The notes beneath the pieces are model-generated. The model saw only the letters and a list, made by a program, of their open reading frames with translations, did no database searches and was not told where the DNA came from. Position numbers and translations under genes: made by a program. A DNA stretch of 64,000 nucleotides from Arthrobacter sp. zg-Y238 (GTDB lineage: Bacteria > Actinomycetota > Actinomycetes > Actinomycetales > Micrococcaceae), in the NCBI RefSeq assembly GCF_024385525.1, contig NZ_JANFLU010000005.1, positions 124,001-188,000 of the forward strand. Reading direction: 5' to 3'. This document shows, piece by piece, positions 43,608-53,945 of the stretch. Numbering within the stretch: the stretch's first letter is position 1; the number at the start of each line of letters is the position of its first letter.

Positions 43608-45101
43608 TTAGCTGGCGCCGGGCTTGCCTTCGTCGCCGTTGTCGCCGTCGCCGTCGGCGTTGTCCCCGTCGGCCTTGCCGCCGTCGCCGTCGGTGCTTTC
43701 GGCTGCCGGCGTATCCGTTGCGGCTTCCCCGGAACCTTCTTCTTCAGAGCCCGATTTCTCGGCAGGCGTGTCGAATCCGCCGTCGAGGAGGCGCTTCAGG
43801 GCGGCGTCGACGTCGGAATCGGCCGCCTCGAGAAGCTCGCGACGCCGGCTGAAGCCCTTGGGATCGTCGAGGTCCTCGGAGGTCGGCAGGAGATCCGGGT
43901 GCTGCCAGATGGCGTCGCGGCCCTCAACGCCGCGTTCCTCCGTGAGATGCGCCCACAGTGCAGCGGCATCGCGCAGCCGCCGCGGCCGCAGCTCCAGGCC
44001 CACCAGGGAAGCGAACGTGTGTTCCGCGGGACCGCCGCTGGCGCGGCGGCGGCGGATCATTTCCCGAAGGGCACCCGCAGAGGGCAGGTTTACGGTGGCG
44101 GCGGCCGTGACCTCATCCACCCAGCCCTCCACCAGGGCCAGGGCGGTTTCCAGCCGTTCAAGGGCTGCGTCCTGGGCCGGCGTGCGCTGGGGCTGGAAGA
44201 CTCCGCCGGACAGGGCAGCCTGAATGGACTCGGGATTGGACGGGTCAATCTCCCGGGCGGCTTCCTCGATCTTTGACATATCGATATGGATGCCGCGGGC
44301 ATAGCTTTCGATGGTGCCGAAGAGGTGGGACGCCAGCCAGGGTGCCTGTGCGAAGAGGCGGGCGTGAGCTGCTTCCCGGACGGCAAGGTACAGGCGGATT
44401 TCCGCCTCCGGGATGTCCAGGCCTTCGCCGAAGGCCGCAACGTTGGCGGGCAGCAGTGCCATGGTTCCGGCGGCGAGCGGCAGGCCGACGTCGGTGGAAC
44501 TCACCACTTCCTTGGACAGTGCCCCTACGGCCTGGCCGAGCTGGATGCCGAACATTGCTCCGCCCATGTTGGCGAGCATGGAGGACGCCCCGCCCATCAT
44601 CGACTTCATTTCTTCGGGCATCTGCGTGGTGATGGCGTTGGAAAGTGCTTCTGAAATGCTCACCGCCACCGGTTCCGTCAGGCGGCGCCAGGAATCCATC
44701 GTGGCTTCAACCCACTCCGCCCGCGACCAGGCGCGGCCAAGGCTGGCGGTGGATGCGAAATCGGTGACGGGGTCCAGCCAGAGTTCGGCCAGGTGCAGTG
44801 CCTCGTCAACCTCGCGGGCCGCCGTCGGGCCGGTGGACGGGTCGCTGCCGGTTGCTGCCACCCGTCGGGCGTTGTCCTTGGCCAGTTGCCAGTTCACCGG
44901 ACCGTCCGAGGAAGCGCTGAACATGGCCTGGACCTGCTGGAAGATCATCGCCATGGCGTTGGGGTCCGAGGGCAGCCCGGCCGCCTTCGCCAGCTCGGTA
45001 GGATCCATGCCGCCCGCACCGCCGGCGCCGAACAGGCGCGCGAGCATTTCGGACAGCGGATCCTGCGGGTTGTCCCCGCGGTCGGATGGATTGGAACTCA
45101 T
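43608..45101 (-). CDS. DUF2342 zinc-dependent metalloprotease-like protein
   Basis: 497 residues from ATG 45101; the open frame extends 25 codons upstream without conservation. Gly-rich N-terminus (MLARLFGAGGAGGMDPTEL), then a helical zincin-like core with a conserved EAAHARLFAQAPWLASHLFGTIESYARGIHID segment (about 270-305). It belongs to the actinobacterial DUF2342 family, annotated as zinc-dependent metalloprotease but with little biochemical evidence. The last 60 residues are an acidic GDGDN-type low-complexity tail. It diverges from the PDZ/Lon protease gene. Confidence 0.82.
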   Translation of the reverse strand: MSSNPSDRGDNPQDPLSEMLARLFGAGGAGGMDPTELAKAAGLPSDPNAMAMIFQQVQAMFSASSDGPVNWQLAKDNARRVAATGSDPSTGPTAAREVDEALHLAELWLDPVTDFASTASLGRAWSRAEWVEATMDSWRRLTEPVAVSISEALSNAITTQMPEEMKSMMGGASSMLANMGGAMFGIQLGQAVGALSKEVVSSTDVGLPLAAGTMALLPANVAAFGEGLDIPEAEIRLYLAVREAAHARLFAQAPWLASHLFGTIESYARGIHIDMSKIEEAAREIDPSNPESIQAALSGGVFQPQRTPAQDAALERLETALALVEGWVDEVTAAATVNLPSAGALREMIRRRRASGGPAEHTFASLVGLELRPRRLRDAAALWAHLTEERGVEGRDAIWQHPDLLPTSEDLDDPKGFSRRRELLEAADSDVDAALKRLLDGGFDTPAEKSGSEEEGSGEAATDTPAAESTDGDGGKADGDNADGDGDNGDEGKPGAS

Positions 45102-45366
45102 GGGATACCACCGGTCCTGTGGAAGAAGATAAAGCGGAAAAATACTGCGGAAGATGCTGTGTGCGATGCCCGGCACCTGCCGACCATATTCCCCTTACGC
45201 TACCCGCAGGGTCCAATCCCTGTCCTGCACAGGCCGATTTCGTTCGCTGTAGGCAAAGCCTGCCCTGCACGCTGCGGCCGGGGGCCGGGCGTAGGCTTGC
45301 AGGGTTGGCAGCCCGACCGCGGGCGCCGGCTATGTACACACACGAGCGCAGGAAAAGGTTGGTCAG

Positions 45367-46575
45367 TTGCGCCCCTCCCATGACGACAGCAGGACCGCGG
45401 CGCAGGGCCGGCCAGGCAATCCCGTACCCGGGCAGTCTCCCGTCCCGGCCCCGCAGCCGGACGGAAGCTATTCCGTCTATCCGTACCAGGGCCTGGGTGC
45501 GGGCCGCCCCGCACCGGCCAAACGCTCCGCCCGCTCCCGGGCCATGATCGCCTCCGGTGCGCTTGCCGGCGTCCTCGGCGCCGCCGGCCTGCTGCTGCCC
45601 GCCCAGTACGTGGTGGAGTCTCCGGGACCTACGTTCAACACGCTGGGCAGCGCCGGGGATGCGAAGATCATCGAAATCGAGGGGCGCCAGAGCTATCCGA
45701 CGGAGGGGGAGCTGGATCTGACCACCGTCTACGTTTCCGGCGGCCCGAGCACCAACATCAGCATCTTCCAGGCCGTGGGAGGCTGGGCAAACAACGACGA
45801 CGTCGTCTATCCCACCGAATTCCTCTACGCACCGGGAACCACCAGCGACGAGGTGGACGAGGAAAACGCCGCCGCCATGACGTCGTCCCAGGAATCCGCC
45901 GTCGCCGCCGCCCTGACGCAGCTGGATATCGGTTTCACGCAGGAACTGACCGTGGCAGCCGTGGTTGAAGGCTCGCCGGCCGAAGGCGTGCTGCAGACCG
46001 GAGACACCGTGGTTGCGGTGGGGGACACCCGGATCGACGGCATCGAGAGCCTGCGCGCAGTCCTGAACGACGGCGGCGGCTCGCCCGCGGAAATCACGGT
46101 ACGGCGGGACGGGCAGGAAATAACCGAATCCGTGACGCCGCGGCAATCAGATTCCGGTACTTATCAGCTCGGCATCGAACTGGCGACCTCCTTCGAGTTC
46201 CCTTTCGAGGTCAGCATCGGTGAAACCCTGGAACGGGTCGGCGGTCCGTCTGCGGGGATGATGTTCGCCCTGGGGATCGTGGACCGGCTGACCCCGGAAC
46301 CGCTGACCGGGGGTAAGCACTTCGCCGGAACCGGAACCATCGACGCGGCCGGGAACGTGGGCCCCATCGGCGGGATCCGGCAGAAACTGATCGGAGCATC
46401 CGACGCCGGTGCCGAGTATTTCCTTGCCCCTGCCGACAACTGCGGGGAAGTTGTCGGTCATATTCCGGAAGGCTTGGAGGTGGTGCGGGTTTCCACCCTG
46501 GACGAGGCTATCCAGGCGGTCGAGAAGCTCGCCGCCGGCGGGAATGCGGCAGACCTGCCTCAGTGCACCCCCTAG
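45367..46575 (+). CDS. PDZ and Lon-protease-domain membrane-anchored protein (YlbL-like)
   Basis: 402 residues, TTG start preceded by AAAGG; the only ATG nearby is out of frame. An N-terminal Pro/Gly-rich cytosolic segment is followed by one membrane helix (about 62-82), a PDZ domain (about 195-260, GSPAEGVLQTGDTVVAVGDTRI) and a Lon-type S16 domain with catalytic Ser in RVGGPSAGMMFALG and Lys in GGIRQKLIGA. Bacterial homologues such as YlbL cleave membrane-associated regulators outside the cell. The next gene is the large UPF0182 protein. Confidence 0.9.
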   Translation: MRPSHDDSRTAAQGRPGNPVPGQSPVPAPQPDGSYSVYPYQGLGAGRPAPAKRSARSRAMIASGALAGVLGAAGLLLPAQYVVESPGPTFNTLGSAGDAKIIEIEGRQSYPTEGELDLTTVYVSGGPSTNISIFQAVGGWANNDDVVYPTEFLYAPGTTSDEVDEENAAAMTSSQESAVAAALTQLDIGFTQELTVAAVVEGSPAEGVLQTGDTVVAVGDTRIDGIESLRAVLNDGGGSPAEITVRRDGQEITESVTPRQSDSGTYQLGIELATSFEFPFEVSIGETLERVGGPSAGMMFALGIVDRLTPEPLTGGKHFAGTGTIDAAGNVGPIGGIRQKLIGASDAGAEYFLAPADNCGEVVGHIPEGLEVVRVSTLDEAIQAVEKLAAGGNAADLPQCTP

Positions 46576-46787
46576 TAGTAGACGGCCCGCCCTAGTTACG
46601 ATCGGGACAAGGTTGTTTGCGGCACCGGATCTGAGTGGCAGCCAAAGAGCAATCCAAGGCAGAATGATTTTACGGACGGCTTCCGGGTCAACCGGTGGGG
46701 AACAGGGCTGGAAAAACGACCCGAAAGCATTCCCGCCGGTGCATCCCGGAGAGGCCGCGAGCCGACGCACCGAACGATGAGGTAACT

Positions 46788-49700
46788 GTGACTTCCGGAC
46801 CAAACGGCCCATTTTCCCGACCCGGCACGGCCACGGCCGTCGGCAGGCGACGGCGGCGCAGCCCGCTGATCGCAACGCTGATCGTAGTTGCCGTCCTGGT
46901 CATTGGATTTGTGTACTTCTCCCAGGTTTACGCAAATGTCCTCTGGTACAACCAGCTGGGGTATCTGGAAGTCTTCGTCAAGGAGAACCTGACCCGTATC
47001 TCCATGTTCCTGGCGGCCTTCCTCGTCATGGCAGCCGGCGTGTACACCAGTATCCGGGTGGCTTACACCTCGCGGCCGATCTATGCGCCGGACAGTGCAC
47101 TCCAGGACAACCTCAACCGGTACCAGGCCCAGCTTGAGCCCATCCGCAAGCTGCTGATGATCGGTATCCCGATCGTCGTCGGCGGCTTCGCCGGCACGGC
47201 TGCCATGTCTATGTGGCAGCAGGCCCTGCTTTTCTTCAACCGGCGCGATTTCGGACAGACAGATCCGCAGTTCAACATGGACTACAGCTTCTATCTGAAC
47301 ACGCTGCCCTTCATCGGGTTCCTGGTGGGCTTCCTGATCAGCGTTGTCGTCATTGCCGGTATCGCCGGCCTGATGACCCACTACCTTTACGGCGGCATCC
47401 GGCTGGAGGAGAAGGGCGTGTTCGTCAGCCGCCCGGCCCGCCTGCACCTGGCCATCATCGCCGCAGCCTTCCTCATCCTGCAGGGCATCAACTTCTGGCT
47501 CGACCGCTACGACACCCTGCTGAGCACCTCGGGAACCTGGACCGGCGCCCTCTACACCGACGTTGAGGCGGTCATCCCGACCAAGGCCATCCTGGCCGTT
47601 GCCTCGGTGATCGTGGCCGTCCTGTTTATCCTCTCCGCCGTCATCGGCCGCTGGCGCCTCCCGATTATCGGTACCGCAATGCTGATCATCACGGCCATCG
47701 TGGCCGGCGGCGTCTACCCCTGGATTGTCCAGCGGTACCAGGTGCAGCCTTCGGAACTGAGCCTTGAACGCGAATACATCCAGCGCAACATCGACCTCAC
47801 GCGGGAGGCGTACGGCCTGAGCGACACCGAGGTCATCCCGTACGACGCCACCGTGAACGCCAACGCCGGAGCCCTTGCACAGGACGCCGGCACCACCGCC
47901 AACATCCGGCTCCTGGACCCGAATGTCGTCTCCGACGCGTTCGGCCAGCTGCAGCAGTTCCGCCAGTACTACCAGTTCCCGCAGACCCTGAACGTGGACC
48001 GTTACGAGATCGACGGCGAAGTCCAGGACACGGTCATCGCCGTCCGCGAGCTGAACGTCGGGGGCGTGCCCGCAGGGTGGGTCAACGAACACATCCTCTA
48101 CACCCACGGCTACGGCGTGGTCGCAGCACGCGGATCCACAGTGGGGCCGGACGGCAAGCCGAGCTTCATGGAGTCCGGCATTCCCTCGACCGGTGTGCTC
48201 ACCGACGGCGGGGACTACGAGCCGCGGATCTACTTCGGCGAGAACTCTCCGCAGTACTCAGTGGTCGGCGCGCCGGAGGGCACCCCGCCGGTGGAAATCG
48301 ACCGCCCGCAGACAGGCAATTCGGAAGAGGAATCGCAGACCACCTTCAGCGGCGAGGGCGGGCCGAGTGTCGGGAACTTCTTCAACCAGCTGGTCTACGC
48401 GATCAAGTTCCAGTCCACCGAGCTGCTTCTCGCGGACGCGATCAATGAGGAGTCCCAGATCCTGTATGACCGCGACCCCCGCGAGCGGGTGGAAAAGGTT
48501 GCGCCGTACCTGACGGTGGACAGCAACGCGTACCCCGCCGTCATCGACGGCCGGGTGAAGTGGATCGTGGACGGCTACACCACGAGCAAGTACTTCCCCT
48601 ACTCCACGCAGCAGGAGCTGCAGGATGCAACCACGGACTCGTTGACGCCCGGTGCTGCGGCGCTGCCGCAGGAACAGGTGAACTACATCCGCAATGCGGT
48701 GAAGGCCACCGTTGATGCCTACGACGGTTCCGTGGAGCTGTACGCCTGGGACGACGAGGATCCGCTGCTGAAGTCCTGGCAGAGCGTCTTCCCCTCCACC
48801 CTGAAAAAGTACAGCGACATGTCCGCTGACCTGATGGCGCACGTGCGCTACCCGGAAGACCAGTTCAAGGTCCAGCGTGAGCTGCTCGGCAAGTACCACG
48901 TCACCGATCCGGATTCCTTCTACAAGAACGACGACGCCTGGAGCGTTCCCGCCGATCCCACGGGCGGCAACGGCAGCGTTAAGCAGCCTCCGTACTACCT
49001 GTCGCTGCAGATGCCGGGACAGGATGAGGCGACCTTCTCGCTGACGACGCCGTTCATTCCGTTCGTGAGCGAAGGCGGCGACCCCCGCAACGTGCTTTAC
49101 GGTTTCCTCTCCGCGGAGGCCGACGCCGGCACCGGGGAAGCGGGAATCAGGAGCGAGGACTACGGCAAGCTTCGGCTGCTTGCCCTGCCCACGGACACGG
49201 CTGTTCCCGGCCCGGGCCAGGCGCAGAACACCTTCAACTCCGATCCCACCGTCTCGAACGCCTTGAACCTCCTGCGCCAGGGCGCCTCGGAAGTCATCAA
49301 CGGCAACCTGCTGACCCTGCCGGTAGGTGACGGCATCCTGTACGTGCAGCCCGTGTACGTCCAGTCCTCGGGTGAAGCCTCGTATCCGACGCTGCAGCGG
49401 GTGCTGGTGAACTTCGGCGAGAAGGTGGGCTTCGCACCCACCCTGGAAGAGGCCTTGGACCAGATCTTCGGCGGAGACTCCGGAGCCTCTACAGGAGATG
49501 CCGGCAACGTCGGTGCTACGCCTCCGGCAGCGGAAGGCGGCGGAGACGAGACCGCCCAGTCCGAACTGGCTACGGCGCTTTCCGACGCCGGGCAGGCCAT
49601 CCAGGACGGCCAGACGGCCCTTGGCCGCGGCGATTTCGCCGCCTACGGCGAGGCCCAGACCCGGCTGCAGGACGCCATATCCCGGGCAACTGCCGCCCAG

Positions 49701-49793
49701 GAACGGATGGAGGGTGCTGCCGGCGGCGACGCCGCAGAGGCGCCTGCGGACGGCGCCACCGCTCCTGCGGAAGACGGAGACGGCGGCAACTAG
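46788..49793 (+). CDS. UPF0182 family large membrane protein
   Basis: 1001 residues from GTG 46788, with GAGG six bases upstream; an ATG at 46695 lies in a region lacking conservation. Seven membrane segments occupy about residues 20-340 (for example [41 protein letters not shown]). A large extracytoplasmic domain follows and ends in an acidic Ala/Glu/Asp tail. UPF0182 is near-universal in actinobacteria; its function is unknown. No enzymatic motif is recognisable. Confidence 0.93.
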   Translation: MTSGPNGPFSRPGTATAVGRRRRRSPLIATLIVVAVLVIGFVYFSQVYANVLWYNQLGYLEVFVKENLTRISMFLAAFLVMAAGVYTSIRVAYTSRPIYAPDSALQDNLNRYQAQLEPIRKLLMIGIPIVVGGFAGTAAMSMWQQALLFFNRRDFGQTDPQFNMDYSFYLNTLPFIGFLVGFLISVVVIAGIAGLMTHYLYGGIRLEEKGVFVSRPARLHLAIIAAAFLILQGINFWLDRYDTLLSTSGTWTGALYTDVEAVIPTKAILAVASVIVAVLFILSAVIGRWRLPIIGTAMLIITAIVAGGVYPWIVQRYQVQPSELSLEREYIQRNIDLTREAYGLSDTEVIPYDATVNANAGALAQDAGTTANIRLLDPNVVSDAFGQLQQFRQYYQFPQTLNVDRYEIDGEVQDTVIAVRELNVGGVPAGWVNEHILYTHGYGVVAARGSTVGPDGKPSFMESGIPSTGVLTDGGDYEPRIYFGENSPQYSVVGAPEGTPPVEIDRPQTGNSEEESQTTFSGEGGPSVGNFFNQLVYAIKFQSTELLLADAINEESQILYDRDPRERVEKVAPYLTVDSNAYPAVIDGRVKWIVDGYTTSKYFPYSTQQELQDATTDSLTPGAAALPQEQVNYIRNAVKATVDAYDGSVELYAWDDEDPLLKSWQSVFPSTLKKYSDMSADLMAHVRYPEDQFKVQRELLGKYHVTDPDSFYKNDDAWSVPADPTGGNGSVKQPPYYLSLQMPGQDEATFSLTTPFIPFVSEGGDPRNVLYGFLSAEADAGTGEAGIRSEDYGKLRLLALPTDTAVPGPGQAQNTFNSDPTVSNALNLLRQGASEVINGNLLTLPVGDGILYVQPVYVQSSGEASYPTLQRVLVNFGEKVGFAPTLEEALDQIFGGDSGASTGDAGNVGATPPAAEGGGDETAQSELATALSDAGQAIQDGQTALGRGDFAAYGEAQTRLQDAISRATAAQERMEGAAGGDAAEAPADGATAPAEDGDGGN

Positions 49794-49922
49794 CGGACGG
49801 CGGCGGGGCACGTAGGGTGCGCCGCCGCCGGCGCGCCGGCCCGCCCCCCGGTCCTGCAGCTATGGACCGGCGGGGTCCGGTTTGCACCACGGTGCTGCGG
49901 CGGGTAGAGTTAGATATCACGC

Positions 49923-49996
49923 CGCGGGGTGGAGCAGTTCGGTAGCTCGCTGGGCTCATAACCCAGAGGTCGCAAGTTCAAATCTTGCCCCCGCAA
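49923..49996 (+). tRNA. tRNA-fMet (initiator, CAT anticodon)
   Basis: 74 bases without an encoded CCA. The acceptor stem CGCGGGG / CCCCGCA has the initiator-specific C1-A72 mismatch; the anticodon stem holds the three G:C pairs typical of initiators around CTCATAA. T arm GCAAG-TTCAAAT-CTTGC. A terminator follows 10 bases later. Confidence 0.95.
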
Positions 49997-50005
49997 CAAA
50001 AAGAA

Positions 50006-50047
50006 AGTCCTTCGAGGATCCGCAAGGAACCTCGGGGACTTTTGTTT
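50006..50047 (+). terminator. Terminator after tRNA-fMet
   Basis: Interrupted stem AGTCC..CGAGG / CCTCG..GGACT followed by TTTTGTTTT. Confidence 0.82.
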
Positions 50048-50066
50048 TGCCCGTCAACGGACCCAC

Positions 50067-50072
50067 TAAACT
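50067..50072 (+). promoter_or_regulatory. -10 box, probable leaderless promoter of the DUF6328 gene
   Basis: TAAACT, then 6 bases (GCCCCC), then ATG at 50079. Confidence 0.5.
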
Positions 50073-50078
50073 GCCCCC

Positions 50079-50618
50079 ATGGGCGATACTCCAGCGGAAC
50101 GTGACCCGGACCGCGGTGAGACCCCGCTGCAGAAGCAGGACCGGAACTGGACGGACCTGCTGCAGGAGCTGCGGGTGCTCCAGACCGGGATCCAGATCCT
50201 GACCGGCTTCCTGCTGACGCTGCCGTTCCAGCAGCGCTTCACCGAACTGAACCCGGTGCAGGTGGGCATCTACCTGTCCCTGGTGGTGCTTTCGGTGCTC
50301 GTCACCGCGCTGCTGCTGTCAACGGTCGTGCTGCACCGCACGTTCTTCCAGCGGCGGATCAAAGGGAACCTGGTGGACAGCGCGGACCTGCTGCTGCGCT
50401 TAACCCTGGTCCTGGTGGGCCTGATCCTGGTCGGGACCATCGGCCTCGTGTTCGACCTCGTGCTTTCCGGTTCAGCCGGCGCCATAGCCGCCGTCTCGGT
50501 GGCGGTGGTGGTGGCGCTGCTGTGGCTGCTTCTGCCTCTTGCGCTGAGGCGGCAGGCCCTGCGGCAGCGCAAAGCCCGGCGGGTCCGCACCGGACGCACG
50601 AAGGGCGGGCACCGGTAG
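50079..50618 (+). CDS. DUF6328 membrane protein
   Basis: 179 residues with four hydrophobic segments (about 45-62, 67-88, 108-130 and 137-157). N-terminal ETPLQKQDRNWTDLLQELRVLQTGIQILTGFLLTLPFQQRF is the family's signature; the C-terminus is basic (RRQALRQRKARRVRTGRTKGGHR). Conserved in actinobacteria, function unknown. It converges on pspA; a 9-bp GC hairpin overlaps its stop codon. Confidence 0.85.
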   Translation: MGDTPAERDPDRGETPLQKQDRNWTDLLQELRVLQTGIQILTGFLLTLPFQQRFTELNPVQVGIYLSLVVLSVLVTALLLSTVVLHRTFFQRRIKGNLVDSADLLLRLTLVLVGLILVGTIGLVFDLVLSGSAGAIAAVSVAVVVALLWLLLPLALRRQALRQRKARRVRTGRTKGGHR

Positions 50619-50634
50619 CGGCACCCGCCCTTCG
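50603..50634. terminator. Possible weak terminator hairpin between DUF6328 and pspA
   Basis: Arms AAGGGCGGG / CCCGCCCTT around the DUF6328 stop codon, without a T run. Confidence 0.4.
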
Positions 50635-50656
50635 GCAGTACTGGAAGCAGCTGCGG

Positions 50657-51394
50657 CTAGTCCTCGATGGCAGACTGCTTTGTACCGGAAGACTTCAGGG
50701 CCGCCAGCCGGGCTTCGACCTCGGTCTGCTCGCCGAGATCCTCAAGGGACTCGAACTGTGCATCGAGGCTGGAGGAAGCCAGCTCGTTGGCGCCGCGGAC
50801 ACGGGCTTCTTCGCGGCGGATCTTTTCCTCGAAGCGGCCCACCTCGGAGGTCGAGTCCATGACATCGATGCTCTTCATGGCGTCATGCATCTGCGTCTGC
50901 GCGGAGGCGTTGCGGGCGCGGGCAATCAATTCGTCGCGCTTGCTGGTGAGCTGGTCCAGCTTGCCCTTCATCTGGTTCAGGCCGGTCTTGAGGCGTTCAA
51001 CGATCTCTTCCTGGGAAGCAATGGTCGGCTGGGCGCCCTTGGCTTCGTTTTCGGAGGCGATCTGGCGCTGAAGGGCTACCTTGGCAAGGTTGTCGAACTT
51101 TTCGGCGTCGGCGGTGTTCCCGGCCGCACGGAACTCATCGGCCTTGCGGGAAGCCGCCAGCGCCTTGTTGCCCCAGTTCTGGGCGTTCTGGATGTCCTCG
51201 TTGTAATCGTCCTGGAGCATCCGGAGGTTACCGATGGTCTGCGCGACAGCGCTCTCGGCCTCAGCGATGTTGTTGCTGTAATCCCGAACCATCTGGTCGA
51301 GCATCTTCTGCGGGTCCTCGGCCTGGTCGAGGATGGCATTGATGTTGGCCTTGGCCAATTGAGTGATACGTCCGAAAATCGACTGCTTAACCAC
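50657..51394 (-). CDS. pspA: PspA/IM30 family membrane-stress protein
   Basis: 245 residues, nearly all coiled-coil helices. N-terminal amphipathic helix IFGRITQLAKANINAILDQAEDPQKMLDQMVRDYSNNIAEAESAVAQTIGN is the family hallmark. PspA/Vipp1 proteins polymerise on the inner membrane to protect it under envelope stress. The downstream end converges on DUF6328. Upstream on the same strand, 102 bases away, is the TPM-domain gene, suggesting a functional pair. No PspF-type activator is nearby. Confidence 0.93.
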   Translation of the reverse strand: MVKQSIFGRITQLAKANINAILDQAEDPQKMLDQMVRDYSNNIAEAESAVAQTIGNLRMLQDDYNEDIQNAQNWGNKALAASRKADEFRAAGNTADAEKFDNLAKVALQRQIASENEAKGAQPTIASQEEIVERLKTGLNQMKGKLDQLTSKRDELIARARNASAQTQMHDAMKSIDVMDSTSEVGRFEEKIRREEARVRGANELASSSLDAQFESLEDLGEQTEVEARLAALKSSGTKQSAIED

Positions 51395-51496
51395 GGTGTC
51401 TGCCTTTCAATCTGCTGTGTTCGGAAAAATCCCGCCTCCGCCATGGAGCGTTACGGGTACATCTTGGTGTACTTTTGCGTCTTTGGCCCGTGTTGG

Positions 51497-53614
51497 CTAG
51501 AAGTTTCCGCCGGATGAGCCGAACCCGCCGCCGCCGCCGAACCCGCCGCCGCCGCCGAACCCGCCGCCTCCACCGAAGCCGCCGAACCCGCCGCCGCCCC
51601 AGCCGCCGCCGTGCGAGCCGCCGCGCAGGATGGAATCGATGAGGATACCTCCGAGGATGGCCCCGCCCAGGCCGTTGCCGCCGCCGCCGCCGATTCCGCC
51701 GCCGAAGCCGCCGCCTCCGTACCCCCCGCCGAAACCGTCAACGTCCTGCTGCGCCATTTCCGCTGCCTGTGCCGCCAGGGCATTGGCCTGCTGGGCGTAG
51801 GCGAGGGCGCTCACCGGATCTGCGGACTGCATGGCAACGGCCTGCTGCAGATTGCGCTCAGCCTCGGCCAGGCGGGTCCGGGCCTCACTGCCGACGCCGC
51901 CGCGGCGCGCCCGGATATAGTCCGAGGTGCCGGAAATCTGCGCCTGCGCGGCCATGATGGCGTGCTGCAGGGAATCCCGGGCCCGCCTCTCCTGCTCCTG
52001 GCGGTCCCGGATGCCTTCCAGTGCGGCGTCGAGTTGGCTGTTGGCCGTTTCCAGCCGGCGCAGCAGGTCCACCGGGTCAATGGGGCCGGCCTGCGTGGCC
52101 TGGTTCACGGCATCCAGGGCGGCACGGACGCCCGCTGCCGGACCGGCGAGACCGGGAGCGGTTCCGCCTGCGGCGATAGCGCCGGCCTGGGCCAGGTCCT
52201 GGTTGGCATCGGCGACTGCGCGCTGGAGCTCCTGCCGTGCGGCGTCGAGTTCCTGGCTCCGCTTGTCGATCGCGTCCAGCAGGACGTCGGCCTGGTGGAC
52301 GGACTCTTCGGCCGCCCGGACGGAAACCACTGCCGAAGAAGTATCCCCTTCGGCCAGCTTTTCATTCGCCGTCGCTGCGGCATTGGACACGAACGCCAGG
52401 CGTTCATGGGCCTGATCGATGTTGTCGCTGATCTGGCTGAGCGCCGAGGCAGCATAGCGGGAGCGCAGTGAATCCAGGGTTGCCGCCGAGGCGCTGAGCC
52501 GCGAGGCGGCCTGATCGGCGGCTGTCTGTGCCGCGGCCAGGGCGGCCGGGGCGTTCTTCTCCAGTTCCCGGAGGGAATCGAACTCTTCCTTGTGTGCCTG
52601 CAGCGACTCGTTCACTGCCTCGCACCGGCGGATGATTTCCTTCAGCCAGGTCCGTTGCTGCTGCTCGGTGTCCGGTATGTGGTCATCGAGCTGCTGCTGC
52701 AGCTTGAAGGACTCGCCCATGTGGGCGCGTGCTGCGGCCAGGTCCTCGGAGAAGGTCGTGACCGCACCCTCGCCGTAGGCGGCCATGGCAAATCCGAGTT
52801 CCTGCTCGCTGGACTTGATCGCATCGTCGGCTGCCACGAGCAGGCTGCCGGCGCGCTTGCGCAGGTCCGGCACGCTCATGGTGTCCAGCGGATCCACCGG
52901 TGCAGCGGGCCCCTGCTGCTGTACGGGCGCCGCGGCGACGGACTTGCGGCGGCGGCTGCGGATCAGCAGCGCGGTACCCAGTCCACCGGCGACGACGACG
53001 CCGCCAACCAGGAGGGGTGCCACGTCGGCTCCGCCGGATTCTTCCGCGGCGGCAACTTCTCCGTCTCCGCCGCGGGCGATGTCTTCCAAGGACTCCGCAG
53101 CGTTCACGGCACTGTTGGCCCACTGCGCGGAGGAAATGTCCTGGGAGCCCAGCAGGGGGTCGGTCGCGGCAGCGAGGATCGCGTTGCGGCGCGTCTGGGT
53201 CAGGACGCTCTGGTCGCCGGTGGAGACCTGAATCTTGCGTTCTTCGGTGGCGATGCTCAGGAGTGCTTCCTTAGCGCCCATGCCCTTGCCCTGCACCACC
53301 TGCTCTGACCAGGCGGCGGGGTCTGCGGGGCTGGTAAAGGAATCCACGTAAACCACGTAGAGGGTGTACCCGGTGTTCCGCTGTACCTCCGAAATCGCTT
53401 CCTCCACCTCGGAGGCATCACTGCCCAGCACATCGGCGGGGTCCACAATGTACTCGCCCGGCGGTATCCGCACGGGGGATTCCACCGGAACCTGGACCAC
53501 CGATCCGGTGGCCGCCTGGACGGGGCCCGCGGGCCCGGCAAAGGCAGCGGCGGGGACCAGGACCGTAACTGCACTCAGGCCTAGTACGGCCGCCAACCTG
53601 TTCCGTGACCGCAT
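51497..53614 (-). CDS. Exported TPM-domain protein with coiled-coil and glycine-rich tail
   Basis: 705 residues from ATG 53614 with AAAGGACG upstream. Signal peptide (about 1-32), TPM domain (about 50-180, IPPGEYIVDPADVLGSDASEVEEAISEVQRNTGYTLYVVYVDSF), one membrane helix (about 205-225, VAPLLVGGVVVAGGLGTALLI), then a long cytosolic-predicted coiled-coil region of Ala/Gln/Glu-rich helices. The last 70 residues are almost pure Gly/Phe repeats. TPM domains accompany PspA in several bacteria and have been proposed to act in photosystem or envelope repair. Confidence 0.88.
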   Translation of the reverse strand: MRSRNRLAAVLGLSAVTVLVPAAAFAGPAGPVQAATGSVVQVPVESPVRIPPGEYIVDPADVLGSDASEVEEAISEVQRNTGYTLYVVYVDSFTSPADPAAWSEQVVQGKGMGAKEALLSIATEERKIQVSTGDQSVLTQTRRNAILAAATDPLLGSQDISSAQWANSAVNAAESLEDIARGGDGEVAAAEESGGADVAPLLVGGVVVAGGLGTALLIRSRRRKSVAAAPVQQQGPAAPVDPLDTMSVPDLRKRAGSLLVAADDAIKSSEQELGFAMAAYGEGAVTTFSEDLAAARAHMGESFKLQQQLDDHIPDTEQQQRTWLKEIIRRCEAVNESLQAHKEEFDSLRELEKNAPAALAAAQTAADQAASRLSASAATLDSLRSRYAASALSQISDNIDQAHERLAFVSNAAATANEKLAEGDTSSAVVSVRAAEESVHQADVLLDAIDKRSQELDAARQELQRAVADANQDLAQAGAIAAGGTAPGLAGPAAGVRAALDAVNQATQAGPIDPVDLLRRLETANSQLDAALEGIRDRQEQERRARDSLQHAIMAAQAQISGTSDYIRARRGGVGSEARTRLAEAERNLQQAVAMQSADPVSALAYAQQANALAAQAAEMAQQDVDGFGGGYGGGGFGGGIGGGGGNGLGGAILGGILIDSILRGGSHGGGWGGGGFGGFGGGGGFGGGGGFGGGGGFGSSGGNF

Positions 53615-53945
53615 ACAACGTCCTTTGGTTTTCGTCTCGCTCGGTTCCAGCTGCCGTAAGGGGCAGCTCATGCGGCCCCGGACCTTGGTACCGATTCTAG
53701 GGGCCGCCCTATGCCGCGTCCACCGGGACCGGAGCGGGAGAGCCGGCTGCGCAACCTGGGAACGTCCGCCTGACCTGCACTTTTACCCTGTCTTTCGAGT
53801 AGCCTGCCAGTAAGACGGCGTCCGGGTTCTTCACAGCGGATGTCCAGCAATCGTCCCCGTACATCCCAGCTGACGCTGCCATAGTGGAAAAAAAGAACGT
53901 TGTGGCTACACCATGGGTAAAGCGAACTTTGAAAGGACAACCCAC
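53615..53945. other. Divergent intergenic region between the TPM and HtrA-like genes
   Basis: 331 bases without a credible gene. It must hold both promoters. AT-richer patches occur at about 53777-53820 and 53880-53940. I could not assign a clear -35/-10 pair or operator. Confidence 0.5.

Noticed and set aside
43624-44223. Ser/Pro-rich plus-strand frame opposite the DUF2342 gene
   Set aside because: It is the complement of the acidic GDGDN tail and core of the DUF2342 protein, with no signal of its own.
45292-45307. TAGGCT followed 7 bases later by TTG as a leaderless start for the PDZ/Lon protease
   Set aside because: That TTG is out of frame with the protease. The box may still be its promoter with a roughly 60-base leader.
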